Notes under the pieces: generated by a model
Databases searched by the model: none
Told to the model about the DNA's origin: nothing
Seen by the model: the letters and a program-made list of their open reading frames with translations, nothing else
Shown: piece after piece, positions 44,082 through 52,525 of the stretch
Position numbering within the stretch: the first letter of the stretch is position 1
How the letters are laid out: each line of letters begins with the position of its first letter
Translations under genes and position numbers: made by a program
DNA from: CADEDH01 sp963732695
GTDB lineage: Bacteria > Actinomycetota > Acidimicrobiia > Acidimicrobiales > SZUA-35
DNA length: 64,000 bases
Direction of reading: 5' to 3'
NCBI GenBank assembly: GCA_963732695.1
Contig: CAVTAP010000008.1
Span: 510,677 to 574,676, forward strand

Positions 44082-44767
44082 ATGCCGGTGGCGACGAGCG
44101 ATGACGGGACCCGGATCCAGTGGGCCGAGGCGGGCCACGGCCCGCCGGTGGTGCTGGTCCACGGTCTGACCGAGTCGGCCCGGGCCTGGGATCCGATCGT
44201 CGACCGGCTCGCCGCCGACCATCGGGTGATCACCCTCGATCTGCGGGGCCATGGGCGGTGGGCGCCGCCCGGCCGGTGGCGTCGGTGGTGGTGGTCGACC
44301 AGCCGCTCCGGCTGGCTGGTTTCCGGGACCAGGTGGCGTGGTTCGAGGCCGAGCTGCGAGACCCGGCCACCTTCCCGACGGTGATGGCGGCGGTGTTCGA
44401 GTTCAGCGTGGGCGAGCGCCTGGGGGCCGACGAGAAGCAGCGGCTGGCGGCGCTGCGCCGGGCCGATCAGGAGGTCGTGCTCGGCGTGTGGTCGTTCCTG
44501 CTGGAGACGCCGCCGGACGAGATCGAGGCCACGATCGACGCGGTCATCGCCACCAGCGGCGCCGGGCCCCACCTGACGGTGCTCGGCACCGAGCCCGACT
44601 CCGACTACCCCGCCTGGCTGGCCCAGCGGATCCCGGGAGCGATGGTCGAGGTGTGGGCGGGGTACGGGCACTACCCCCACCTGGTCGACCCCGATCGGTT
44701 CACCGCCCGCCTTCGGGCATTGTGGGCCGGGCGTGGCTCGTCGTCGGGTCCCGCCGCCGATCGGTAG
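44082..44767 (+). pseudogene. Alpha/beta hydrolase with an internal deletion removing the nucleophile
   Basis: The first frame reads MPVATSDDGTRIQWAEAGHG to VITLDLRGHG, the normal N-terminal half of an epoxide-hydrolase-like protein. It then loses homology at about 44250-44260. Another frame resumes at PVASVVVVDQPLRLAGFRDQ and carries the cap and final histidine (GYGHYPHLVDPDRF). The segment between LRGHG and the strand after the GHSMGG elbow, roughly 40-60 residues, is missing. The junction GGCCATGGGCGG resembles both the GHG and the GHSMGG coding sequences, so deletion by microhomology is likely. Without the catalytic serine it should be inactive. Confidence 0.7.
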
Positions 44768-44777
44768 GTTGCGGCCG

Positions 44778-44864
44778 GTGGCGCACGAGGTGGACTGGTT
44801 GCTCGGGGCTGCACGCCCCGGGGCCGCTGATCGGTCGGCCTGCACTAGGTTGCGTGGCCGATGA
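44778..44864 (+). pseudogene. Fragment of the W-x-L-P-G family N-terminus
   Basis: A 28-residue frame starts at GTG 44778 with MAHEVDWLLG, like the MTNTEVDWLLPG of the next gene, and then loses similarity before stopping. Its upstream bases GGTTGCGGCCGGTG also resemble those before the next gene (GGTTGCGTGGCCGATG). It looks like the stub of a tandem duplicate. Confidence 0.4.
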
Positions 44865-45219
44865 CGAACACCGAGGTCGACTGGCTGCTGCCCGGGTGCA
44901 CGTTGGAGCAGATGCGGGAACGGGCCGACGGGTTCGTTCCGTTCTGGAGGAAGACCGACGGACGGCTCCTGGCCAAGGTCCGGGTGTGGGGCGGCGTGCC
45001 CCGGGCTTCGCCGCCGCCGTCGCTTGGAGCAGCCGGGGCGTCGTCTCGGGGGCGAAGGCCGGCTTCACGCAGGACCTGGTGGAACTGGAGGGCAAGGTGC
45101 GGTCGCGGTTCACCGACCAGCCGGAGCCGGGGCGGCCGTGGGTGGCCGAACCTATGCCGGGAACCGGCTATCAGCCCTTCAAGCCGCAGCCGATGATCCG
45201 CTTCGGGCGGCGCCGATGA
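44861..45219 (+). CDS. W-x-L-P-G family protein, frameshifted, with a soluble C-terminus
   Basis: ATG 44861 starts MTNTEVDWLLPGCTLEQMRERADGF, the family N-terminus. Around 45000-45010 the coding frame changes. The other frame continues FAAAVAWSSRGVVSGAKAGFTQDLVELEGKVRSRFTDQPEPG to a TGA at 45219 that overlaps the ATG of the next gene (ATGA). That overlap supports the spliced reading. Unlike its neighbours it has no membrane helices. It reads as about 119 residues if one base is corrected. Confidence 0.55.
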
Positions 45220-45686
45220 GCTGGACGACCGAGGTGACCTGGGTGCTGCCCGGGGCCACCCTGGCCCAGGTGCGGGACTTGGCCGATACCCGGTGGTGGC
45301 CCGACGGCGTGAAGCGGGGCCAGCTGGTGGCGATGGTGACCGACGGCGATCAGTTGAAGGCGCAGATCGCCCATCCCCGGTCGAACCGTACGGGACCCAC
45401 CCTGAAGGCCCGGCTGTCGACCGATGATCGGGGTGTCCTGGTCGAGGGTCACTTGCCCCGGATCGACGTGGTGAACCTGACGGTCTGGCTCGTCATCTGG
45501 GTGGCCATCGCCGTGACGGTCGTCGTCACGGCCCGGAGCGGCCTGGCGCTGCTGATCGGTCTCGTCTTCGTCGCCGGGTTCGGCGCCGCCACCCCCAGCC
45601 TCTGGCGGCAGAACTCGCGCCACCAGCGGGACGAGGTGGAGAGATTGCAGGCCGCGCTGCTGGACCGGTTCGCCGTCGATGACTGA
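45216..45686 (+). CDS. Small two-helix membrane protein of a local tandem family (W-x-L-P-G motif)
   Basis: The 156-residue protein starts MSWTTEVTWVLPGATLAQVRDLAD. It has a charged middle (LKARLSTDDRGVLVEGHLPR), two helices (about 86-120), then ATPSLWRQNSRHQRDEVERLQAALLDRFAVDD. It matches the gene at 43398 over its whole length. ATG 45216 overlaps the stop of the preceding family member. The stop is followed directly by a dispersed hairpin repeat, perhaps the end of the transcript. Confidence 0.68.
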   Translation: MSWTTEVTWVLPGATLAQVRDLADTRWWPDGVKRGQLVAMVTDGDQLKAQIAHPRSNRTGPTLKARLSTDDRGVLVEGHLPRIDVVNLTVWLVIWVAIAVTVVVTARSGLALLIGLVFVAGFGAATPSLWRQNSRHQRDEVERLQAALLDRFAVDD

Positions 45687-45751
45687 GTGCGCCCTTCGGG
45701 CGCCTCGGGTTCGCCTCCGGCGAACACCGGTGAGTGCGCCCTTCGGGCGCC
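45687..45751. repeat. Dispersed hairpin repeat, one full and one partial copy
   Basis: GTGCGCCCTTCGGGCGCC occurs at 45687-45704 and again at 45734-45751. The first copy continues TCGGGTTCGCCTCCGGCGAAC. Each contains the hairpin GCGCCC-TTC-GGGCGC. It is the same family as the elements at 19736-19810 and 32628-32662. It lies between convergent genes, a good position for a bidirectional terminator. Confidence 0.8.
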
Positions 45752-45754
45752 GGC

Positions 45755-46783
45755 TCAGTGGGACAGGTCGTTGATGACGGCCCGGCCCACGTAGGCGCCG
45801 GCTTCGAGCTCGTCGAAGATCTCGCTCAGGGCCGACAGGGGGCCCACCCGTCCGATGTGGCTCGTCACTTTGCCCTCGGCCGCCATGTCCACCAGCTCCC
45901 GCATGTCCTGCACGTTGCCCACGGCGGAGTACATGACGGTGAAGCCCTTGCCGAAGAACTCCATCGGCTTGAGCTGGATCGGGCCCTCGCTGGCCGGCGG
46001 GATGCCGACGGCAACGTAGATGCCGCCCCGGCGCAGGACCTTGAACCCCAGCTCGAAGCCGGAGATACGGGCGGCGAACACCAGGCAGCCGTCGGCCCCG
46101 CCCATGTCCTTGCCCAGGGTGGTGGCGGCCTCGCTGGCGTCGATGGCCCAGTCGGCCCCCAGCGACTCGATGAAGGCCAGGCGCTCGGCGCCCACGTCGA
46201 TGCCGGCCACCTTGTAGCCGTAGGCCTTGGCGATCTGCACGGCGTAGTGGCCGAGGCCGCCGGCGGCGCCGACGATGGCCACCGTACGACCGGGCAGGAC
46301 GCCGTGCTTGAACAGCTTCTTGACCGCCCCGTAGGCGGTGAGGCCACCGCAGGCCAGGGGTGACTCCTCGTCGCCCACCGAGTCGGGCAGCACCACCAGG
46401 GACTTGGCGTAGACGTTCATCTCCTCGGCGAAGGTGCCGAGGATGCCCTTGGTCTGGGCGCACAGGCGGGGCTCGCCGCCGAGGCAGAACTCGCAGGCCC
46501 CGCACCAGTAGCCGCCGCCGCTGCCGCCCAGGCCCACGATCACCCGCTCGCCCACCGAGACGAACCGGTCGGCTCCGGGGCCGAGGGCCTCCACCACGCC
46601 GATGCCCTCGTGGCCCAGCTTGCCGGTCGACGGCATGCCGTCCCAGTGGCCCCGGGCGATGTGGAGGTCGGAGTGGCAGACACCGGCGGTGAGCAGACGA
46701 AGGCGGGCCTGATCGGGCCCCGGGTCACGTACGTTCTCGTCGGTGATGACCACCTGGCCGGCGTCGAATCGTGCCGTCTTCAT
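45755..46783 (-). CDS. Zinc-dependent alcohol dehydrogenase
   Basis: The 342-residue protein has the catalytic zinc ligands in AGVCHSDLH and LGHEGIG, the structural zinc cysteines in YWCGACEFCLGGEPRLC, and the nucleotide-binding IVGAAGGLGHYAVQIA followed by GIDVGAERL. The acid after the second beta strand favours NAD(H). It resembles AdhP/propanol-preferring enzymes; the natural alcohol is unknown. It sits alone on the minus strand between lysA and the convergent plus-strand cluster. Confidence 0.92.
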   Translation of the reverse strand: MKTARFDAGQVVITDENVRDPGPDQARLRLLTAGVCHSDLHIARGHWDGMPSTGKLGHEGIGVVEALGPGADRFVSVGERVIVGLGGSGGGYWCGACEFCLGGEPRLCAQTKGILGTFAEEMNVYAKSLVVLPDSVGDEESPLACGGLTAYGAVKKLFKHGVLPGRTVAIVGAAGGLGHYAVQIAKAYGYKVAGIDVGAERLAFIESLGADWAIDASEAATTLGKDMGGADGCLVFAARISGFELGFKVLRRGGIYVAVGIPPASEGPIQLKPMEFFGKGFTVMYSAVGNVQDMRELVDMAAEGKVTSHIGRVGPLSALSEIFDELEAGAYVGRAVINDLSH

Positions 46784-46912
46784 GGCTGGGTTCCCCTTCC
46801 CGTCCGGTACCCGTCGGAGCCCGGTGGGGCGAGTATGGCACCGCCTCGGGGCGACAGGCCAAGGGGCCAGCCGGTCAGGGCCAGGTGGCGGAGGTTTGTC
46901 CCCCCAGCCGGG

Positions 46913-48193
46913 TCAGCCGACGTCGGTGGCGAGGAGGTCGTCCCAGGTCTCACGGCGCACCACGAGGCGGGCGTCGCCGTTGCGCACGAACACCACCGGG
47001 GGCCGGGTGACCTTGTTGTAGTTGGAGCCCATGGAGTGGCCGTAGGCCCCGGTGACCGGGGTGCCGAGCACGTCGCCCACGGCGATGTCGGCCGGCAGCT
47101 TGGCGTCACGGACCAGCAGGTCGCCCGACTCGCAGTGCTTGCCCACCACCCGGGCCGAGCGGTGGCGCTCGCCGGCCACCGAGCGGGCCAGGAACGTCTC
47201 GTAGCCCGAGCCGTAGAGCACGGGGCGGGGGTTGTCGCTCATGCCGCCGTCGACGGCCACGTAGGTGCGGATGCCGGGCAGGTCCTTGATCGTGCCCACC
47301 GTGTAGAGGGTGACGGCGGCGGCAGCCACGATCGAGCGGCCGGGCTCGATCCCGATTCGGGCCGAGATGCCGGCGTCGGCCGCCGCCTTGGCGATGATGC
47401 GGGACCACTGGGTGATCGTGGGGGCTTCCTCGCCTTCGACGTAGGCCACACCCAGGCCACCGCCCACCACCAGCTCGGGCAGGTCGAGCGGGTTGGCGAA
47501 GCGGCCGAGCACGTCGATGGCGGCGGCGAAGGAGTCGACCCGGAACACCTGGGACCCGATGTGGGCGTGGATGCCGACCAGGTTCACGGCGCGGGAGGCC
47601 CGGGCCCGCTCCACCGCCGCGGTGGCGGCGCCGGTGGACACGGTGAAGCCGAACTTCGAGTCGTCGTGGCCGGTGGCGATGAACTCGTGGGTCTCGGCCT
47701 TGATACCGGGGGTGATGCGCAGCAGCACATCAGGTACCTGGTATCCGGCGCCGGCTTCGGCGGCCAGGGCGTCGAGGCGGTCGAGCTCGTCGAAGGAGTC
47801 GACCACGATGCGGCCCACCCCCACGGCCAGGGCCTGGCGCAGCTCGTCGAGCGACTTGTTGTTGCCGTGGAAGACGAGACGGCCGGCGGGCACGCCGGCG
47901 GCCAGGCAGGTGTGGAGCTCGCCGCCGGTGGCCACGTCGAGCCCGAGACCCTCCTCGTGGGCCAGCCGGGCCATGGCCTTGCACAGGAACGCCTTGGAGG
48001 CGTACACGGCGTGGTCGCCGAAGGCCTCGGCCGCCTCCCGGCAGCGGGCCCGCAGATGGTCCTCGTCGTAGACGAACAGGGGGGTGCCGAACTCCAGGGC
48101 CAGCTCGAGGGTGTCGACACCGCCGATCAGGAGCTGGCCGGTGGGGCCGACCGAAGCGTTGTCGGGAAGAAGCGACCAGGGAACGGGGATCAT
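46913..48193 (-). CDS. lysA: Diaminopimelate decarboxylase
   Basis: The 426-residue PLP enzyme has the lysine in YASKAFLCKAM, HGNNKS, HAHIGSQVF, IGIEPGRSIVA and the substrate cysteine motif VGKHCESGDLL. It makes lysine from meso-diaminopimelate. It starts 26 bp after the argS stop, the actinobacterial argS-lysA pair. In mycobacteria hom follows directly; here an alcohol dehydrogenase and the 40-45.7 kb cluster intervene. Confidence 0.96.
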   Translation of the reverse strand: MIPVPWSLLPDNASVGPTGQLLIGGVDTLELALEFGTPLFVYDEDHLRARCREAAEAFGDHAVYASKAFLCKAMARLAHEEGLGLDVATGGELHTCLAAGVPAGRLVFHGNNKSLDELRQALAVGVGRIVVDSFDELDRLDALAAEAGAGYQVPDVLLRITPGIKAETHEFIATGHDDSKFGFTVSTGAATAAVERARASRAVNLVGIHAHIGSQVFRVDSFAAAIDVLGRFANPLDLPELVVGGGLGVAYVEGEEAPTITQWSRIIAKAAADAGISARIGIEPGRSIVAAAAVTLYTVGTIKDLPGIRTYVAVDGGMSDNPRPVLYGSGYETFLARSVAGERHRSARVVGKHCESGDLLVRDAKLPADIAVGDVLGTPVTGAYGHSMGSNYNKVTRPPVVFVRNGDARLVVRRETWDDLLATDVG

Positions 48194-48219
48194 CGGGCGC
48201 GCACTCTAATTCTCCAGAA

Positions 48220-49824
48220 TCACATCTGCTCGGGGGCCGACACCCCGAGCAGGTCGAGGCCGATGGCGAGGCCGATCCGGGCCCCCTCGGCCAGCCACAG
48301 GCGGGCCTGCTGGAGGTCGGGTGGCACGTCGGTTCGCAGGATGGGGCAGTCGCGATAGAAGCCGTGGAAGGCGGCGGCCAGCTCCCGTACCCAGGTGGTG
48401 ATCTTGTGGGGCGCCCGCTCGGCGCAGGCCAGCTCCACCGTCTCGGGCAGCAGCTCCAGCTGGCGCAACAGCTCCAGTTCCCGCTCGGTGGTGAGGGGGG
48501 CCAGGCTGACCTCGGTCAGAGGGCGGCGCTCGATGCCCCGGGCCGCCGCTTCCCGGCCGATCGAGTGGATGCGGGCGTTGGCGTACTGCACGTAGTAGAC
48601 GGGGTTCTCGGCCGCCTGGGCCCGCAGCACGTCGATGTCGATGGTCTGGCCGGAGTCGATCGACTGGAGCAGGTAGGCGAAGCGGGCCACGTCGGGGCCG
48701 ACCTCGTCGATCAGGTCACGGATCTCCACCATGGTGCCGGCCCGCTTCGACAGCTTCAGCTCCTGGCCGTCTCGCAGCAGCTTCACGTTCTGGCCGATGA
48801 TGACCTCGTAGGTGTCGGGGTCCTTGCCCATGGCCTGGAGGGCGGCCCGCATCCGGGGGGCGTAGCCGTGGTGGTCGGCGCCCAGGATGTCGATCAGGTG
48901 ATCGCCCCGGCGGTACTTGTCGAGGTGGTAGGCGATGTCGGGCAGGGCGTAGGTGTACTCGCCGTCGCTCTTGACCAGCGGGCGGTCCTTGTCGTCGCCG
49001 AAGTTCGACGAGCGCAGCCAGGTGGCGCCGTCGGCCTCGTAGGCCTGGCCCCGGGCCCGCAGCTCGGCCAGCACCGCCTCGGGGGCGCCGGTCTCGGTGA
49101 GGGCGGCCTCGCTCGACCAGGTGTCGAACTCCACGTGCATGGCGGCCAGCACCTCGCGGGCGTCCCGCAGGGAGCGCTGGATACCCCAGGCCGTGGGGTC
49201 GGCATCGGCGGGCATCTCGGCCGCCCAGTCGGCGATGTACTGGCCGAGGTAGCCGTTGTCGGGCGCGGGCTCGCCGTTGCGGGCGGCGGTGAGCGAGGCG
49301 CCGAAGAGACGCGACTGGACGCCCCGGTCGTTCACGTAGAACTCGCGGTGGACCTTGTAGCCGCAGCGCTCCATGACCCGGGCCAGCGAGTCGCCGTAGG
49401 CGCCCCAGCGGCCGCCGCCGGCGTGTATGGGGCCGGTGGGGTTGGCCGACACGAACTCGATGTTCACGCTGCGGCCGGCGCCCATGTCGGACCGACCGTA
49501 GGACGGCTCGCCCTGGGTGACGACGTCGGCCAGCACGTCGTGCAGCCAGGTGGGGGCGAGGTGGAAGTTGACGAAGCCGGGGCCGGCCAGCTCCAGGCGC
49601 TCCACGTGGGGCGGCGGGGAGGCGGCCAGGTGGTCGAGCAGGGCCTGGCCCAGCTCGCGGGGGTTGCGCTTGGCCGCCTTGGCGCAGGCCAGGGCGGCGT
49701 TGGTTGACCAGTCGCCGTGCTCCCGGCGGGCCGGCCGCTCCAGCCCCACGCCCTCGGGCACGGGATCGACGCCCAGCTCGGCGAGGGCGGATCGAACTGC
49801 GTCGAGCAGTTGCTGGCGAATCAT
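48220..49824 (-). CDS. argS: Arginyl-tRNA synthetase
   Basis: The 534-residue class I synthetase has the ArgRS N-terminal domain, EFVSANPTGPIHAGGGRWGAYGDSLARV (the HIGH-like motif is HAGG), and a KMSKS-like LKLSKRAGTMVEIRDLIDEVG. The C-terminal DALR anticodon domain follows (VYYVQYANARIHSI...). ATG 49824 gives a standard start MIRQQLLDAVRSALAELG; open frame upstream has no similarity. It charges tRNA-Arg; a tRNA-Arg gene lies 0.9 kb away. Confidence 0.96.
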   Translation of the reverse strand: MIRQQLLDAVRSALAELGVDPVPEGVGLERPARREHGDWSTNAALACAKAAKRNPRELGQALLDHLAASPPPHVERLELAGPGFVNFHLAPTWLHDVLADVVTQGEPSYGRSDMGAGRSVNIEFVSANPTGPIHAGGGRWGAYGDSLARVMERCGYKVHREFYVNDRGVQSRLFGASLTAARNGEPAPDNGYLGQYIADWAAEMPADADPTAWGIQRSLRDAREVLAAMHVEFDTWSSEAALTETGAPEAVLAELRARGQAYEADGATWLRSSNFGDDKDRPLVKSDGEYTYALPDIAYHLDKYRRGDHLIDILGADHHGYAPRMRAALQAMGKDPDTYEVIIGQNVKLLRDGQELKLSKRAGTMVEIRDLIDEVGPDVARFAYLLQSIDSGQTIDIDVLRAQAAENPVYYVQYANARIHSIGREAAARGIERRPLTEVSLAPLTTERELELLRQLELLPETVELACAERAPHKITTWVRELAAAFHGFYRDCPILRTDVPPDLQQARLWLAEGARIGLAIGLDLLGVSAPEQM

Positions 49825-49969
49825 TGGCGAGTTTCCTTGTCGGGCGGGGCGCGGCCCACGACGGTGGGGGTCGGATCTGTGGGCCGGCGCCTGTGGCGTG
49901 CGCCGTTCCAGAGCTTGATCCGATGCTAACGGCCGGGTGTGACGCTGCCGGCCGGTATTCGTCCCGGCC

Positions 49970-50404
49970 TCAGCCGGCTCCGGGGGGCGAAGCGAAGGGA
50001 TCGACGAGCCGGCACCCGGTAGCGGCAACATCGGCGACATTGCGCGTGACCAGGGTCAGGTCCTGCTCGAGGGCAGTGGCGGCGAGAAAGCCGTCGATCG
50101 CCGGGAGGGGGTTGAGGACGTTGAGCCGACCCCAACGATCGGCGATGGCGGCGTGGATCGGGAGCACGCGATCGCCGAAGTCGTCGACGATCGAGGTGAG
50201 CCAACGGTCGAGGTTGTCGGCCGCCGGCTCGTCGCCGCGGCGGCGGATCAGCTCGACGCCTCGCCGCAGTTCGCCCACCACGAGGACGGAGATCCAGAGC
50301 TCGTCGGCGACATGCCGACCGAACCAGGCACGGACGTTGACGTCCGCTCGCCCGCCCTTGCGCAGCTCGGAGACGACGTTGGTATCGAGGAGATAGCCGG
50401 GCAC
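49970..50404 (-). CDS. vapC: VapC-type PIN-domain toxin
   Basis: The 144-residue protein starts MPGYLLDTNVVSELRKG with the first PIN acid at Asp7. It has a glutamate in VVGELRRGVELIRRR and a third acid in AIDGFLAATALEQDLTLVTRNVADV. The family cleaves RNA, often initiator tRNA or rRNA, when freed from its antitoxin. It is 12 bp downstream of the FitA-like antitoxin gene. The pair lies just outside the island, beside tRNA-Arg. It resembles FitB-type toxins. Confidence 0.88.
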   Translation of the reverse strand: MPGYLLDTNVVSELRKGGRADVNVRAWFGRHVADELWISVLVVGELRRGVELIRRRGDEPAADNLDRWLTSIVDDFGDRVLPIHAAIADRWGRLNVLNPLPAIDGFLAATALEQDLTLVTRNVADVAATGCRLVDPFASPPGAG

Positions 50405-50416
50405 GGAAAGCGACGG

Positions 50417-50638
50417 TCAGAACTCGATCGGGCGTGGCAGCTCGCGGCGCCGGGCGAAGTCGTCATCGGAGCCGACGTCTGGGATCTCCGCCAGCCGTTG
50501 TGCGAAGCCGCCCGACCGGAGCGCATCCCGCAGGATGCGCCGGTGCTCCTCCTCTGCCGACCAGCCGTGCTCGGCCGCTCGCTGCTTCAGGCGGCGGACG
50601 AGGTCCTCATCGAGATTCCGAACGATCAACTGCGCCAT
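50417..50638 (-). CDS. vapB: FitA/VapB-type ribbon-helix-helix antitoxin
   Basis: The 73-residue protein opens MAQLIVRNLDEDLVRRLKQRAAEHGWSAEEEHRRIL, a ribbon-helix-helix DNA-binding domain. Its C-terminal tail (FAQRLAEIPDVGSDDDFARRRELPRPIEF) is of the kind that fills the PIN active site. It should neutralise the toxin encoded next and repress the operon with it. A GGAGGG site lies just upstream of the ATG. Confidence 0.87.
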   Translation of the reverse strand: MAQLIVRNLDEDLVRRLKQRAAEHGWSAEEEHRRILRDALRSGGFAQRLAEIPDVGSDDDFARRRELPRPIEF

Positions 50639-50655
50639 AACCGGCCCTCCGATCT

Positions 50656-50671
50656 GATAGCAACGATAGCA
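50656..50671. promoter_or_regulatory. Direct repeat GATAGCA-AC-GATAGCA upstream of vapBC
   Basis: Two 7-bp direct copies lie 18 bp upstream of the antitoxin start, in an AT-richer patch. Ribbon-helix-helix antitoxins often bind such short repeats at their own promoter, so this is a candidate autoregulatory operator. Confidence 0.4.
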
Positions 50672-50746
50672 TTCAGCTTATTCTGACGAAACCCCTGAAA
50701 CCGGGTAGCGACCGGCGCCGGGGTGGCTAACCTTGTGGGGTCCCTG

Positions 50747-50818
50747 GCCCCCGTAGCTCAGTGGATAGAGCATCGGTTTCCGGAACCGTGTGCGTAGGTT
50801 CGATTCCTATCGGGGGTA
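50747..50818 (+). tRNA. tRNA-Arg (anticodon CCG)
   Basis: The sequence folds as a full cloverleaf. The acceptor is GCCCCCG with CGGGGGT, including a G-T first pair. The D stem is GCTC/GAGC, the anticodon loop TTCCGGA has anticodon CCG, and the T arm is GTAGG-TTCGATT-CCTAT. The discriminator is A and CCA is not encoded. It reads CGG arginine codons. Its 3' half is repeated at 63635-63680, so it served as an integration site. Confidence 0.93.
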
Positions 50819-50820
50819 CT
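50774..50820 (+). other. attL: tRNA-Arg 3' half at the left end of the island
   Basis: The 47 bases from the anticodon stem (CGGTTTCCGGAACCG) to TACT just past the tRNA are matched at 63635-63680 with one single-base gap. Integration into the 3' half of a tRNA leaves exactly this arrangement, with the intact tRNA at one end. Confidence 0.8.
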
Positions 50821-50967
50821 ACCAGCGTCGTTGACGAAACCGCAGGTCACAGCACCCGGATCGGTGTCGGACCCTGATCGAGAGCGGGACGGGCGAAGCG
50901 TCAGCGCCGGCCCTGAACACTCAGGGAACACGCCGGCTGGATCGCTGACGGTCAAACTCCCGCTCGA

Positions 50968-50998
50968 GCGGTGAGCGATCCCGAGCACCCGACTCGTG
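50968..50998. repeat. 31-bp island repeat, copy 1
   Basis: GCGGTGAGCGATCCCGAGC followed by a short spacer and CGACTCGTG recurs at 54260-54290 with two mismatches. A weaker version is near 53681. It occurs only inside the island. It contains no gene. Confidence 0.6.
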
Positions 50999-51073
50999 CC
51001 GGAGTGCTGTGGTTGCGCGGCCGTTGCACAGAGGTCGATTTCGGGCGGCCCGATGGCCCATCAGGCGATGCGG

Positions 51074-51547
51074 TCACTCCGGCCGGGGCGATCTGGTGGG
51101 CCCGGCGGCGTCGACGGCGGCGATGCGGTCGAGAAGCTCGCGGATGTTGTGGGTCGCGCGGCCAATGGCTTCGTTGTCAAGAGCTTCGGTGACGTGGCGC
51201 TGCCACGATCGGGCTGCGATCGAGATGTCGAACAGCGTGCTGCGACCGGTGTCAGTGGGCTCCACGAGTGGGCTCCGTCGATGTTCCGGGTTGCCGGCGA
51301 AGCGGAGCAAACCATCGCGTTCGAGGTCGTCGGCCACCCGCTGCACTGCTTGACGTGAGATCCCGAGCCGCTGGGCGATGCGAGGCACGGTCCATTCGCC
51401 TTCTGAGACAACGCTGAGCAGTTGCCAGCGCGCCTGGGTTTGTCCGACACGTCCGGCGATCTCGTCTCCGTGGCGGCGCAGGACTCCGGCCAGTTCGTAC
51501 ACGTCGGCGACGAGCGCAGCGAATGCATCAACACGTGACTTCGACAT
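51074..51547 (-). CDS. MarR-family transcriptional regulator
   Basis: The 157-residue protein has a MarR winged helix: EGEWTVPRIAQRLGISRQAVQRVADDLERDGLLRFAGNPEHRRSPLVEPTDTGR contains the recognition helix and the wing. ATG 51547 was preferred because the in-frame sequence upstream runs into the palindrome at 51575. MarR proteins are usually repressors released by small phenolic or oxidant ligands. It is divergent from a DUF1398-like gene, whose control it may exert through the shared upstream region. Confidence 0.85.
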   Translation of the reverse strand: MSKSRVDAFAALVADVYELAGVLRRHGDEIAGRVGQTQARWQLLSVVSEGEWTVPRIAQRLGISRQAVQRVADDLERDGLLRFAGNPEHRRSPLVEPTDTGRSTLFDISIAARSWQRHVTEALDNEAIGRATHNIRELLDRIAAVDAAGPTRSPRPE

Positions 51548-51574
51548 TGACAACACGTTACCCGACTTGCATAA

Positions 51575-51590
51575 TGACAACATATTGTCA
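51575..51590. promoter_or_regulatory. Candidate MarR operator TGACAA-CATA-TTGTCA
   Basis: Six-base arms TGACAA and TTGTCA are separated by four bases, 28 bp upstream of the marR start, in the divergent promoter region. Another half-site (TTGACAAC) lies at 51547-51554. The size and position fit MarR autorepression. Confidence 0.65.
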
Positions 51591-51629
51591 AACACATCAG
51601 CTCAATTCAGCGACCCGATCGCCGCCGTC

Positions 51630-52029
51630 ATGGCTGGCCGCGAGCGCGGAGTGCGGCGACGACCTGCGGTCGGTGGATTCCCGGTCCTGGCCGAGTCGCT
51701 CCACGCTGCCGGTGTCGATGCCGTCCACTGCGACGTGGCGTCGATGACTACGCTCTATCGCACCGGTCATGGCGCCGTCGTCGACCAGCAGGCCCCGCTC
51801 GTGGCCGGGCTTTCTCGTGTCGCCGACTTCGACCGCGACGCCGTTTGGGGCAATTCGCCGTGACCAGCTCGGCCAGTCGACCTATCCCGAATTCATGCTC
51901 GACATCTGGCATGCCGGGGTGGTTGCCTATGACATTGACCTCGCCGCCCGCACCTGCACCTACCTCGGTCTCGACCCGACAATCGACATGTACGTCGAGG
52001 ACTACCCGGCCGTCACTCTCGTCGACTGA
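51630..52029 (+). pseudogene. DUF1398 (YbcV-like) family protein, frameshifted
   Basis: The first frame gives MAGRERGVRRRPAVGGFPVLAESLHAAGVDAVHCDVASMTTLYRTGHGAVVDQQAPLVAGLSRVADFDRDAV. At about 51845 the frame changes to AIRRDQLGQSTYPEFMLDIWHAGVVAYDIDLAARTCTYLGL, ending at 52029. Together they match DUF1398, including the YPEFMxxIxxAGVxxY motif. A TTG at 51585 would extend the N-terminus into the MarR operator. The function of the family is unknown. Confidence 0.6.
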
Positions 52030-52525
52030 CCACCGAACGGCGCCACGCGGAGGGCGCCAGAGGGGACCGGAATCGCCTCGCTGACCGATGGACGAAAGCT
52101 GGTTGCATTTCGGTGCATACGAGCGCCCGGGCGGCTCTCATGACCCAGACCTCGGGCCTTTAGGGGCGACCACCTCGCACGGCCTCGACGAATTAGCAGT
52201 CGGGCCCGGTCTGGTCAACAGTGGTGTCGAGCAGTAACTACCCCGAGGGCGGCACCGTGGGCCGAGCGCACGGGGGTGCCGACGCCGATTGATCCGGGCC
52301 CATCCGTGACACAGTAATCATCCATACCAGCCCGCCACGGGTTCCGCGTGAGTACACCGGACCGGTGCTCGGAATCCGGCGCTACGCCCCGGCTCGACCG
52401 CCCGGTAATGGCGGGTCGGCTGGGCCAAGTCGATGAGGGCCTGGCGGTGAGTGACACCGCGCGCTCGGAAGGTGCAGGAGCAGGACGCCGCTGCGAGCGA
52501 GTGAGCCTCGGCGTACTGTTGCGCC
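52030..52525. other. Intergenic stretch without a recognisable gene
   Basis: Open frames in this 496-bp stretch lack ribosome binding sites and show no family motifs. No hairpin with a T-run, no tRNA and no transposon end was seen. It may be decayed coding sequence. Confidence 0.5.
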
